From: Chloroflexota bacterium
GTDB taxonomy: Bacteria > Chloroflexota > Limnocylindria > Limnocylindrales > CSP1-4
Assembly (NCBI GenBank): GCA_947475545.1
Contig: CANJLL010000005.1
Span: forward strand, 1-64,000
Length of the DNA stretch: 64,000 nt
Direction: 5' to 3'
Positions 10,886 through 18,740 of this stretch are shown piece after piece. Position numbers and translations under genes: made by a program. Position 1 is the stretch's first letter. Each line of letters begins with the position of its first letter. The notes beneath the pieces are model-generated. The model had not been told where the DNA came from. It saw nothing but the letters and a program-made list of their open reading frames with translations, and did no database searches.

Positions 10886-11479
10886 ATGATTCAATCCTCG
10901 ACCCGGCTCCCGGCCGTTCGTACGGAGGAGTCCGCGTCGCCACTCGCCATCGAGAGCGCGCTCATCCCGTGGGTGGACCTGTGCCCCACGTATGAGACGG
11001 TGGTCTACACCATCGACCGCCGCCAGCGGGGCCTGATCGAGGTGTACGAGGGCTGGCGGATGAGCGATGTTCTCAACGACGATCCGCGCGTGCTCCTGTC
11101 GCGCGTCGCCGTGATGCCCCACGCCGGCGGGCTGCCCGGCCGGGCCCAGGAGATCTCGCTTCCCAGGGGCTCCGTGTACCTCGCGCACCTGGCTGGGCCG
11201 CGCGGCGACCGCGAGATGTTCCGGACCACGGTCAGGACGCCGATCGGCCTCAAGGCCGGCCCGTACCTGGTCCGCGGCTATCACCACACGCTGCCCGGCG
11301 CGCAGTCGATGCGTGTCTGGCCCCGCGAGCGAGCGATGGTGCCGCTGACGGATGCCTGGATCGAGTACCCGATGCGCACGCGCAGAGTCCGCGTGTCCGT
11401 CGATGCCGTGGCCGTCAACCGCCTCCTGGTGGACTGGGTGACCCTGGCGCCGTTCGACGACTTCGACCCACCCCGCTGA
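10886..11479 (+). CDS. Uncharacterised protein, family paralogue A
   Basis: The 197-residue soluble protein has no recognised family. It shares a block with two other products of this locus (13599-14228 and 14289-14885): VVYTIDRRQRG, a MSDVLN segment, LAGPRGD, GPYLVRG, LPLTDAWIEYP-like and VNRLL. The conserved core spans about residues 40-190. There is no signal peptide, membrane span or obvious catalytic cluster. The ATG at 10886 follows a purine-rich GGGGGAA. The gene converges on the ABC permease gene. A sensory or ligand-binding role is possible but unsupported. Confidence 0.7.
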   Translation: MIQSSTRLPAVRTEESASPLAIESALIPWVDLCPTYETVVYTIDRRQRGLIEVYEGWRMSDVLNDDPRVLLSRVAVMPHAGGLPGRAQEISLPRGSVYLAHLAGPRGDREMFRTTVRTPIGLKAGPYLVRGYHHTLPGAQSMRVWPRERAMVPLTDAWIEYPMRTRRVRVSVDAVAVNRLLVDWVTLAPFDDFDPPR

Positions 11480-11527
11480 CCTCCCGGTCAGCCTGCCGGC
11501 GACCGCCCTGCGGCCGGAGCGCCTCCG

Positions 11528-12292
11528 CTACAGCTCCCGGCGCCGAAATGCCCAGGACGCGAGGAGCGCCGCCGCCACGGTGATCCCGGCCGAGGCTGCC
11601 AGCGAGCCCGCCAGCTCGGGCGCCGGCCGACCCAGCGCCAGCGCGCCGCCCAGTGCGGCCAGGCCGCCGGGCAGGTAGGGCGCCACCGTGGGGATCGCCG
11701 ACGCGACCGCCAGCAGGATGAGCCCGCCGACTCCGATGGCCGCCCCACCCGCCGTCGAGCGCGACAGCGCGCTGCCCAGGAACGTGATGGCCGCGTACGC
11801 CACCAGCGAGAGCCAGAGGCAGCCCGCCAGCGCGGCCCAGCCGCCCACGCTGAGTGGCTCGAAGAGTGCCGCCGTGTAGGTCGCGGCCCCGGCGACCGCC
11901 AGCAGGGTGCCCACGCCCAGGGTGACCCCGATTGACGCCAGCTTGGCGGCGAGGAACGCCGCCCGCGTCGCCGGCTTGACCAGCAGGAACGCCGCGGTGC
12001 CGCGCTCAACCTCGCCGGCCACTGCGCTCATCGACAGCAGGACGGCCGCCAGGGCCCCGAACTGCGCGGCGTTCTTGAGGAGCTGCCCTACCGAGTCAAC
12101 CACCGTGGGGATGGGCATGGTCAGCCCGCCCAGCTGGTCGCCACCCACGGCCCGGATGATCTCCGGGGTGAACTTTGCGAGCAGCGGCGACAGGAAGCCG
12201 GAGAGCAGGAGCACGCCCGCCACGACCGGCAGGCGGAGCGTCCGCCAGGACTCCAGGAGCTCCTTGCCCAGGAGGATGCCGAAGCCGGTCAT
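11528..12292 (-). CDS. ABC-2 type transporter permease
   Basis: The 254-residue protein has about six hydrophobic segments and the ABC-2 permease layout: an N-terminal KELLESWRTLRL motif, then VAGEVERGTAAFLLVKPATR, the typical GxxxxELLxKP-like linker after the second helix. It should form the membrane part of an exporter. Its ATG overlaps the ATPase stop (ATGA at 12289-12292), indicating translational coupling. Together with the ATPase and the small PLDc_N protein it resembles the yxlE-yxlF-yxlG group of Bacillus. The substrate is unknown. Confidence 0.88.
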   Translation of the reverse strand: MTGFGILLGKELLESWRTLRLPVVAGVLLLSGFLSPLLAKFTPEIIRAVGGDQLGGLTMPIPTVVDSVGQLLKNAAQFGALAAVLLSMSAVAGEVERGTAAFLLVKPATRAAFLAAKLASIGVTLGVGTLLAVAGAATYTAALFEPLSVGGWAALAGCLWLSLVAYAAITFLGSALSRSTAGGAAIGVGGLILLAVASAIPTVAPYLPGGLAALGGALALGRPAPELAGSLAASAGITVAAALLASWAFRRREL

Positions 12293-13239
12293 CGGTTGGC
12301 CGCCACAATCCGCAGGAAGACCGTCTCCAGGTCTGGGCGCTGGCGCTCGAACGCCGCCAGCACCACGCCGCCCGCCACCACCGCCGGGAGGAGCTCGCGG
12401 CCCGCCGCGTCCACATCCGAGACACTCACCTGCAGCCCGCCCGCGCCCTCGACGACACCCGTGACCCAGGGTGCACCCCGCAGCCTGGCTGCCAGCACCG
12501 CGACGGCCGCCGCCTGGCCCGGCTCCGGGTCAAGGCGATAGACCGGCGACGCGTAGCGCTCCAGGAGCTCCGCGAGCGGCGCCTCGGCGACCAGCCGCCC
12601 GGCGCTCAGGATCCCGACCCGGTCGCACACGCGCTCGATGTCGTTGAGGACGTGCGTCGAGAAGACCACGGTGGTCTCCCCGCGCAGCGTCTGGACCAGC
12701 GCCAGCAGGTCGCGTCGCCCCTCCGGGTCCAGCGAGCTGACCGGCTCGTCAAGGAGCAGCACCGGCGGACGGCCGATCAGCGCCTGGGCGATCCCAAGGC
12801 GCTGTCGCATCCCGCCCGAGTACCCGCCGATCCGCCGCCGAGCCGCCCCCGCCAGGGCGACCCGCTCCAGCAGCTCGTGGACGCGGACCCGGAGCGCCGT
12901 GCCGGCCAGCCCGTGGAGTCGGCCCGCCAGCTCCAGCAACTCCTGGCCCGTCATCCACCCGTAGTAGCGCGGGTCCTGGTCTAGCACGCCGATCCGCCGG
13001 TGGAGGGCGGCTGGATCGGTGCCGACTTCGACGCCCGCCACGTCCGCGCGCCCCGCGCTGGCCTTGGTGAGGCCTGCCAGGAGCCGGAGCGTGGTGGTCT
13101 TGCCCGCCCCGTTGGGCCCCAGCAGCCCGAAGACGGAGCCCGCCGGGATGGCCAGGTCCAGGCTGTCCAGCGCGAGCACATCGCGGTAGCGCTTGGTGAG
13201 GCCCAGGGTCCGGATGGCGACCGCCGCGTCCACGGTCAA
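12289..13239 (-). CDS. ABC transporter ATP-binding protein (YxlF-like)
   Basis: The 316-residue ATPase energises the adjacent permease. It has Walker A GPNGAGKTT near residue 43, the signature YSGGMRQRLG, Walker B VLLLDEP with catalytic Glu, and the switch His of FSTHVLND. A C-terminal extension of about 90 residues (ASPVYRLDPEPG onward) is typical of exporter ATPases of the CcmA/NatA type. The TTG start at 13239 overlaps the upstream PLDc_N stop (TTGA). A GTG two codons further in (13233) is an alternative. Confidence 0.92.
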   Translation of the reverse strand: MTVDAAVAIRTLGLTKRYRDVLALDSLDLAIPAGSVFGLLGPNGAGKTTTLRLLAGLTKASAGRADVAGVEVGTDPAALHRRIGVLDQDPRYYGWMTGQELLELAGRLHGLAGTALRVRVHELLERVALAGAARRRIGGYSGGMRQRLGIAQALIGRPPVLLLDEPVSSLDPEGRRDLLALVQTLRGETTVVFSTHVLNDIERVCDRVGILSAGRLVAEAPLAELLERYASPVYRLDPEPGQAAAVAVLAARLRGAPWVTGVVEGAGGLQVSVSDVDAAGRELLPAVVAGGVVLAAFERQRPDLETVFLRIVAANR

Positions 13240-13436
13240 TCCTCGATCCGGCCGGCCGCAAGGTAGAGGAGCGGGCCCAGCAGCTCGCCGAAGACGATGA
13301 CCAGTGCCCAGACGCCCTTGTTGCCGCCGCGGACCCGGCGCTCGGGCCGGAGCAGGTCGCGCAGGGCCAGCGCCATCAGCAGCAGCTGGATCACGATCAG
13401 CGGGACCAGGAGCGGGAGGATCTCGTTGACGGTCAT
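13236..13436 (-). CDS. Small PLDc_N-domain membrane protein (YxlE-like)
   Basis: This 66-residue protein has two hydrophobic helices: one at the N-terminus (LLVPLIVIQLLLMALALRDL) and one ending in FGELLGPLLYLAAGR. This is the phospholipase D nuclease N-terminal (PLDc_N) domain, which has no phospholipase active site. In Bacillus subtilis the same order (yxlE, yxlF, yxlG) lies downstream of sigY, and YxlE affects SigY activity. No sigma or anti-sigma gene is present here. It is first in the operon, and its stop overlaps the ATPase TTG start. Codon pattern and position support it despite its size. Confidence 0.87.
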   Translation of the reverse strand: MTVNEILPLLVPLIVIQLLLMALALRDLLRPERRVRGGNKGVWALVIVFGELLGPLLYLAAGRIED

Positions 13437-13598
13437 GGCTGCCCTCCTGCGCTGCCGCCCGGGACCGCCCTCACGCAACCGATCAGCGGTGCGGGAACGC
13501 GCCGCGCCGGTGCGGTGTGGGCTGGTCAGGTGGCGTTGGGACCTTTGCGCCGACGCACCACGACTTCTGGCGGAGGGAGACGTTGCCCGGTCGACGTC

Positions 13599-14228
13599 AT
13601 GGTTGCGCTCGTGACCAGCATCTTCGCACAGCACGCCCTCCCCTCCACGCAGCACGCCCGCCCCATCGGGATCCTCGGCGACGTGGATGTCATCGCCTAC
13701 ACGGCTGACTGCCGCTTCATCGGACGCCTGCCCGCCGGAGCGTTCCCGCGCGGCCTCGACCGCGTCGGCGACTTGCGTGAGCTCTCGATCACAAGTGCCT
13801 CGGCCTGGCTGCTCGGTGCCGACCGGCCGACCGGGCGCGATGTGGTGACCATCCCCTGCGCCGATCTGTTCGCCTTCGAGCTGGTCGATCGGGCAGCGGA
13901 GCCCCCGCCGTTCCGCCGCCCACGCTTCCAGCAGGCGCTCACGCTCGGCCTGGGGCCGTACACCGCGCAGGGCACGACCCGTGTCCGGCCGGGCGGCGAC
14001 CCTGTGGCCGCCTTCGAGCGCTCCGCGGGCCTTGTGGTCCTGCGCGACGCCTGGATCGAGTACCCGGCGGCCAACGCCCGCCGGCGCCGCCTGGCCAACC
14101 AGCTCGTGGTCAACCGGGATCGCGCGCAGGCCCTCGGGCTGGCGACCGACCTGGACGCAGATACCCGTGATTACCAGGGCCGCCTCGTGGCGCTCCTGCG
14201 CGACGTGCAGCGACGTGTCCAGCCCTGA
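13599..14228 (+). CDS. Uncharacterised protein, family paralogue B
   Basis: The 209-residue protein is the most divergent of the three linked paralogues. Shared landmarks are VIAYTADCRFIG, LGLGPYTAQG, PGGDPVAAFERS, VVLRDAWIEYP and LVVNRD. The ATG at 13599 is chosen because family homology begins shortly after it. An earlier GTG frame at 13515 exists, with GGAGGGAG at about 13572-13579 rather far from the chosen ATG. The gene is divergent from the PLDc_N/ABC operon and 60 nt upstream of paralogue C. It has no membrane segment, signal peptide or known motif. The function is unknown. Confidence 0.68.
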   Translation: MVALVTSIFAQHALPSTQHARPIGILGDVDVIAYTADCRFIGRLPAGAFPRGLDRVGDLRELSITSASAWLLGADRPTGRDVVTIPCADLFAFELVDRAAEPPPFRRPRFQQALTLGLGPYTAQGTTRVRPGGDPVAAFERSAGLVVLRDAWIEYPAANARRRRLANQLVVNRDRAQALGLATDLDADTRDYQGRLVALLRDVQRRVQP

Positions 14229-14288
14229 CCGCCAACTAGTACGTTTGGCTGTCTGGTCCGGCGTCCTCGGGTGCAGAATAGTGGGCAT

Positions 14289-14885
14289 ATGATCCGGACC
14301 TTGCTCCGACCGTTCGACCGAAATGCTGCCAGCATCCGGCCTCGGGTCGACTTCACCGCCTACGCGGCCGATTGCCGGATCGCAGGACATGTCCTGCTGA
14401 CCGAATCGCGCCTGAGCGACATGCTCAACCGGCACGGCCAGTTTGTCGTCACGGACGCGATCGTGACCAGTTACGTCGGGGTGCCGGACTTGCAGCTGAC
14501 CGACGTGTCGCTCTACCGCGACGACCTGTTCGCTGTGCTGTTGACGGGGCCTCGCGGCGACCAGCAGAAGCGGCGCGCGACGGAGGCCATGGCGCTTGGC
14601 ATCAAGCTGGGCCCGTACCTGGTCCGCGGCCACATCCACGTCACGCCGGGTGCCGACCCGGTGGCCGCCTACAAGCGCGGGCGCGAGATGATCGTCCTCA
14701 CTGACGGCTGGATTCTGCGCGCCGACGGGACCGACGGGACCGACGGGACCGGGGGCCAGAAGGTGCGGGTCTCCGCGCTCCTCGTCAACCGGCTCCTGGC
14801 CGAGTGGGTCACGCCGGTCACGGTGGAAGATGCCGACGCCAGCGACGAGGGCCGGAGCGAGGCCTTGGGCGAGGCCGCCGTCTAG
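14289..14885 (+). CDS. Uncharacterised protein, family paralogue C
   Basis: The 198-residue protein is clearly homologous to paralogue A: FTAYAADCRIAGH, RLSDMLN, LTGPRGD, GIKLGPYLVRG, VTPGADPVAAYKRG, MIVLTDGWI and LLVNRLLAEWVTP. A 9-bp microrepeat (about 14719-14747) encodes a DGTDGTDGTGG loop inserted between the last two conserved blocks and could be variable between strains. ATG 14289 starts MIRTLLRPF, like the MIQ start of paralogue A. A GTG six codons upstream (14271) is an alternative. It lies 60 nt after paralogue B, probably in one transcript. The function is unknown. Confidence 0.7.
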   Translation: MIRTLLRPFDRNAASIRPRVDFTAYAADCRIAGHVLLTESRLSDMLNRHGQFVVTDAIVTSYVGVPDLQLTDVSLYRDDLFAVLLTGPRGDQQKRRATEAMALGIKLGPYLVRGHIHVTPGADPVAAYKRGREMIVLTDGWILRADGTDGTDGTGGQKVRVSALLVNRLLAEWVTPVTVEDADASDEGRSEALGEAAV

Positions 14886-15080
14886 CTGTCGCAGCCCACC
14901 TGCGCCTCCGCATCCCGCGGCTTCGGCGCCCGCTGGTCGTGCAATCCCGTGCAACCCCGCACGCGTCTTCCGGTCCTCCCCCGGCCCGCTGCTAGACTCG
15001 CCGACACCCGGGGATGGCGATCCGCCGCCCCTTCGTCGACTGACCGAATGCACGCCTGACCTGCCGGAGGGACCGCAGCC

Positions 15081-15902
15081 ATGACCGACGACCGCGAGCG
15101 CTGGGCGCTGATCCTGGGCGCCTCCTCCGGGATGGGTGAGGCCACCGGCCTGGCGCTGGCAAAGGCCGGCTACAAGATCGCGGGCATCCACCTCGACTTC
15201 CGGGCCGCCCTCACCCACGTCGAGGAGGTCAAGGCGAACATCGTCGCCGCCGGCAGCGAGGCCCTGTTCATCAACATGAACGCGGCCGATGACGAGAAGC
15301 GCGCCGCCGCGCTGGACGCGCTCGAGGCCCGCTTCGTCGAGGCACGTGCCGCCGGCCGCCACCCGTATGTCCGCGTCGTGATGCACTCGCTGGCATTTGG
15401 CTCGCTGGTCCCCTTCCTCGCGGAGGACCCCAAGGGCGCGGTTGACCGCAAGAAGATGGAGATGACCCAGGACGTCATGGCGAACAGCCTCGTCTACTGG
15501 GTCCAGGACCTGTACCGGCGCGGCTTCCTGGAGAGTGGCTCCCATATCTGGGCGATGACGTCCGAGGGATCAACCCGGGTGGTGCCGTCGTACGGCGTGG
15601 TCTCTTCGGCCAAGGCGGCCCTGGAGTCGCACATCCGCCAGCTGGCGATGGAGCTGGCCCGGACCGGTAAGGGGATCACGGCGAACTGCATCCGGGCCGG
15701 AGTGACCGACACCCCTGCCCTGCGGAAGATCCCGGAGGCCGCGCGCATGATCGAGATCACGATGGCGCGCAATCCAACCGGCCGAATGACCACGCCACAG
15801 GACGTCGGCAGCGCGATCGTCGCCCTGTCGGCCGAGGGCACGGGCTTCATCAACGGGGACATCATCTCCGTCGACGGCGGGGAGTTCATCACCGGCTCCT
15901 GA
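15081..15902 (+). CDS. Enoyl-ACP reductase-like short-chain dehydrogenase (FabI/FabL type)
   Basis: The 273-residue SDR protein has the nucleotide-binding GASSGMGEATG near residue 14 and the catalytic pair Tyr171-x6-Lys178 in SYGVVSSAKAALE. The Y-x6-K spacing, in place of the Y-x3-K of ordinary SDRs, is diagnostic of enoyl-ACP reductases such as FabI and FabL, which reduce trans-2-enoyl-ACP with NAD(P)H in fatty acid synthesis. The C-terminal GDIISVDGGEFITGS is also typical. A good Shine-Dalgarno GGAGGGA precedes the ATG. The gene stands alone, without other fab genes. A related saturated-substrate reductase remains possible. Confidence 0.87.
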   Translation: MTDDRERWALILGASSGMGEATGLALAKAGYKIAGIHLDFRAALTHVEEVKANIVAAGSEALFINMNAADDEKRAAALDALEARFVEARAAGRHPYVRVVMHSLAFGSLVPFLAEDPKGAVDRKKMEMTQDVMANSLVYWVQDLYRRGFLESGSHIWAMTSEGSTRVVPSYGVVSSAKAALESHIRQLAMELARTGKGITANCIRAGVTDTPALRKIPEAARMIEITMARNPTGRMTTPQDVGSAIVALSAEGTGFINGDIISVDGGEFITGS

Positions 15903-15976
15903 CCGGCGCCAGCGCGATGATCCGGGCGTTGGCCGGCTGCGGGCGTTGGCCTGACGGTTGACCCGGCGCTGGGAGT

Positions 15977-17029
15977 CTAGCCGGGCTCGGACGCCAGCCA
16001 GATCGTGAGTGGGCGGGCCGCGGGCGTCATCTCGAGCCGTCCTTCGGTCGTCGCCCACCACGCGGCCAGGCCCTCGTGGCGCGCCGCCTCCCCGATCCCG
16101 CGGGCGCCCTCGAGGAAGAGCGCCTTGCTCCAGATCTCGGCCCAGGCCGGGTCACGACCGGCGACCGTGACCGCGTCCAGTCCTTGCCCGCCCGGCGCGC
16201 CTGTCCGCGGGTCGATCAGGTGGTGGACGGTCTGGCCGCCCGCGGCGGCCCAGCGCCGCAGGCGGGTGGATGACGTGGCGACCGACCAGCCGCCCGGCAG
16301 GGCGACCACGGCCAGTCCGTCACGGCGCCCGCTCGGATCCTCAATATCGATGAGCCACGGTCCATCCGGGCCATGACCGCGCGTGGCGATATCCTGCCCG
16401 GCGTCGATCAGGAAGCCCCCGCCCGCGGCCAGGAGCGGCTCCAGGTCCGTGGCGGCGATGCGGTTGGCGGCCCAGCGGAGGGCCAGCCCCTTTCCGATCC
16501 CGCCCAGGTCCACCGGGACGTCCACTCGGATCACGCCCCGCCCCGTTCGGCGCAGCACTCGTCCATCGGCCCGGCGGACCGCGAGGGTCACTGGCCTGTG
16601 GGCGTCGCCGGCATCCCGGATTGGGGCGCCCGCGTAACCGATCCGCTCAAGCGCGACGAGGACGCGGGGGTCGAACCGCCCGCCCGTCCGGCGATGGGCG
16701 CGATCCGCGGCGGTCAGCGCCCGGACGAGGAGCCGGCCGGCCTCGGCGTCCTGGCCGGTCCTGCGGTTGATGGCCGTGAGGTCGCTGCTGCCTCGGAAGC
16801 GGGACAGGGCCTGCTCCGCGGCCTCGAACGTCGCGAGGACAGTGGCCCACGCAGCCGCGGCGCGGGCGGCGTGATCGACGTCTCCAGCGGTCCCCGTGGC
16901 TTCTACGACGCCCGTCGGCGCGCTGGCAATCAGGCGGAGGGGCGACGCCATGGCCTCGCCCGCAAACCGCCACTCCCCCGGCGGGAGCGGAGCGACCAGA
17001 CCCGGACCGTCGGCACGTGCCTCGGTCAC
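15977..17029 (-). CDS. ApbE-family FAD:protein FMN transferase (divergent)
   Basis: The 350-residue protein fits ApbE enzymes, which attach FMN from FAD to Thr/Ser of extracytoplasmic redox proteins. It shows GGRFDPRVLVALERIGY, VDLGGIGKGLALRWAA, AAGGGFLIDAGQDI, SVATSSTRLRRW and HHLIDPRTGAP. The segment AWAEIWSKALFLEG replaces the usual ADALATALF, changing the Mg-contacting Asp and Thr to Glu and Lys. No signal peptide is seen. The GTG at 17029 begins 4 nt after the preceding stop; a GTG at 17056 overlapping that gene is possible. It ends an operon starting with a heme-type membrane protein, so its target may be encoded there. Confidence 0.83.
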   Translation of the reverse strand: MTEARADGPGLVAPLPPGEWRFAGEAMASPLRLIASAPTGVVEATGTAGDVDHAARAAAAWATVLATFEAAEQALSRFRGSSDLTAINRRTGQDAEAGRLLVRALTAADRAHRRTGGRFDPRVLVALERIGYAGAPIRDAGDAHRPVTLAVRRADGRVLRRTGRGVIRVDVPVDLGGIGKGLALRWAANRIAATDLEPLLAAGGGFLIDAGQDIATRGHGPDGPWLIDIEDPSGRRDGLAVVALPGGWSVATSSTRLRRWAAAGGQTVHHLIDPRTGAPGGQGLDAVTVAGRDPAWAEIWSKALFLEGARGIGEAARHEGLAAWWATTEGRLEMTPAARPLTIWLASEPG

Positions 17030-17033
17030 GGCG

Positions 17034-17756
17034 TCAGACTTGGCAGTTCCAGACACCGTTGTCCTCCAGTTTCGGCTGGACACAGGGCGATGGCATGGGT
17101 GGGATGGGCCTGTTCGACGGCCAGCTGGCCGGAACGCCCGGCGGGTACGTGGCGGCGGGGGCCGGGGTCGGGACGGCGGTTGGCACTGGTGGGATGCCCG
17201 GGAGGATGGCCCCGGCCGCAGCGCCGCCGGGCGTGCCGTTGCCCGCCGCCAGGGGGGCGCGCGTCGGCAGGACGACGCCCGTGTTGGCGAGCGCCTGGTG
17301 GAGAAGCGACAGGCGGGCACGCGCTGCCGCGAGCGCCGTGCGCAGCGACTGGGCCGAGTTGGTATCGCCGCCCAGGCGTGCACCAACCTCGTCCATCCCG
17401 GCCGCGAGGCCGGCGGACGCGGCGATGATCGAGTCGAGTTGCGCCTGCAGGTCGTCGGAACGGGCTTGCTCGGCGGCGAGCTCGGCCTCCAGCTGCGCGA
17501 CACCGGGCCCGGGCTCCGGGAACCTGGCCACGCTGGCGGTCCACGACGAGGCCAGGTCGATCGTCAGCACCGTGCCACCCAGCACGGCTATCACGAAGAG
17601 GAACGTGACGAGACGCCGGGTCAGCGCGGCCCGGTCCGCCCGCACGTCGGGTCGGGCCGGTGCCATGCGGTGGGCGGCCGGGCTTCCACCCGTCCGCGCC
17701 GATGGCTCGGCCGCCGGGCTCCCGCCGCTGAGGCCGGCGCGGACGCCTGCCGTCAT
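17034..17756 (-). CDS. Single-span coiled-coil protein, unknown
   Basis: This 240-residue protein is unrecognised. A disordered Arg/Ala-rich cytoplasmic N-terminus (about 45 residues) leads to one transmembrane helix (LVTFLFVIAVLGGTVLTIDL). A heptad-rich region follows (about residues 85-155: VAQLEAELAAEQARSDDLQA), then a Pro/Ala/Thr-rich tail ending with two Cys (PSPCVQPK and NCQV) that could form a disulfide or bind a cofactor outside the membrane. The ATG overlaps the upstream stop (ATGA at 17753-17756). It is the third of three similarly built products between a heme-type membrane protein and ApbE, suggesting a structural or electron-transfer complex. That role is inference. Confidence 0.7.
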   Translation of the reverse strand: MTAGVRAGLSGGSPAAEPSARTGGSPAAHRMAPARPDVRADRAALTRRLVTFLFVIAVLGGTVLTIDLASSWTASVARFPEPGPGVAQLEAELAAEQARSDDLQAQLDSIIAASAGLAAGMDEVGARLGGDTNSAQSLRTALAAARARLSLLHQALANTGVVLPTRAPLAAGNGTPGGAAAGAILPGIPPVPTAVPTPAPAATYPPGVPASWPSNRPIPPMPSPCVQPKLEDNGVWNCQV

Positions 17757-18277
17757 GGCTTTCCGGACGCGCCGGTGGTCGCGATCGGGACCGGCTTTGG
17801 GGCGGGTGTGACGAGCGGCGCCGCCGCGACCGAGGTGCTCTGGCGGACGGGCGCGCTGGTGGCCGCCGGCCGCGCGGTCGGGATGCTGTCAGGGAGCACG
17901 CCTGCTTCCGCCTGCAGGCTGTCGATCCGTCCGGTCAGGTCGGCGATCCGCGCCTCGTACGCCGCGATCGACGCGACCAGCGAGGTGTAGGCCTCGCTGG
18001 CCTCGCCGTAGCGGGCCCGGGCCACGTCGAGGCTGCCGGACAGGCGGTCGTGGCCGTCGGCGAGCTGACCCAGCGCGCTCACGATCGGCGCCTTCTCGGC
18101 CGCGACCGCCGATTCCGAGGCCGCCTGGAGGGCCGTCGTCCCCGCCAGGAAGACGGAGTAGGTCCCGGCGGAGAGCCCGAGGAGGACCGCGACGTGGGCC
18201 GGGATCCGCGGGAACGACCGGCGTCTCGGGGGGGACGCGCGGCGCCCGGTGTCCTCGTTGGCCTCAGTCATCGTCAT
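17753..18277 (-). CDS. Single-span coiled-coil protein, unknown
   Basis: This 174-residue protein has a basic N-terminus, one hydrophobic segment (HVAVLLGLSAGTYSVFLAG), a predicted coiled coil of about 70 residues (KAPIVSALGQLADGHDRLSG onward to LQAEAG) and a Thr/Pro/Ala-rich tail. It shares this plan, but no detailed identity, with the genes on both sides. It starts at ATG 18277 within the last codons of the upstream gene (14-nt overlap); an internal ATG two codons later is also possible. No Cys, His cluster or SGAT-like flavinylation motif is present. The function is unknown. Confidence 0.68.
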   Translation of the reverse strand: MTMTEANEDTGRRASPPRRRSFPRIPAHVAVLLGLSAGTYSVFLAGTTALQAASESAVAAEKAPIVSALGQLADGHDRLSGSLDVARARYGEASEAYTSLVASIAAYEARIADLTGRIDSLQAEAGVLPDSIPTARPAATSAPVRQSTSVAAAPLVTPAPKPVPIATTGASGKP

Positions 18278-18731
18278 CGTCGTGGTGCCGGGGCGTGGGT
18301 GTGGCGACCGGCCGGCTGGCAGTGCTGGTCGGGGCCTTGGTGGCCGTGCGCACGGGCGCGGGGGTCGGCGTCGGATCGGGCTCGGGGGTCGGTTGTGCCG
18401 CGAGCGCGTCCTTGGCCTGGGTGAGCTCCAGGCGGAGGGACTCGGTGGCGGCCTGGTCGGACACGGCCATGGCGTTGGCCATCTGGATCATCTGGGCCAG
18501 GCTGTCGGAGCCGCCCGCGAGCCGGTCGATCTGGGTCCGGATCGACGCGGCCTTGGTCTCGGCGGCCTCGATGCGCGCCTGGAGCTCGAAGATCCCGGCG
18601 GGCGGCTCCACCTTGGTGGCCGAGGCGAGCGCCCATTCCGCGGCGGTCCCGATGGCGAGGCCACCGGCCACCAGGCTCAGGGTGGCGCCCGTCGTGATCA
18701 CGGCCCGCCGGACGATGAGGTTGAGATGCAT
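18264..18731 (-). CDS. Single-span coiled-coil protein with His/Asp tail, unknown
   Basis: The 155-residue protein has an N-terminal hydrophobic segment (AVITTGATLSLVAGGLAIGT) that could be an anchor or signal. A heptad-rich stretch (about residues 45-110: IFELQARIEAAETKAASIRT) and a Thr/Pro linker lead to the unusual end RHHDDDDD, a potential metal-binding tail. It is the first of the three small proteins after the heme-type membrane protein, with 9 nt between genes. The coiled coils suggest that the three may assemble with one another. No known family is recognised. Confidence 0.68.
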   Translation of the reverse strand: MHLNLIVRRAVITTGATLSLVAGGLAIGTAAEWALASATKVEPPAGIFELQARIEAAETKAASIRTQIDRLAGGSDSLAQMIQMANAMAVSDQAATESLRLELTQAKDALAAQPTPEPDPTPTPAPVRTATKAPTSTASRPVATPTPRHHDDDDD

Positions 18732-18740
18732 GCGGCCCTC

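Noticed and set aside
13437-15545. N-terminal extension of the PLDc_N frame (about 700 codons)
   Set aside because: It runs antisense through paralogues B and C and the reductase gene; the real PLDc_N protein starts at 13436.
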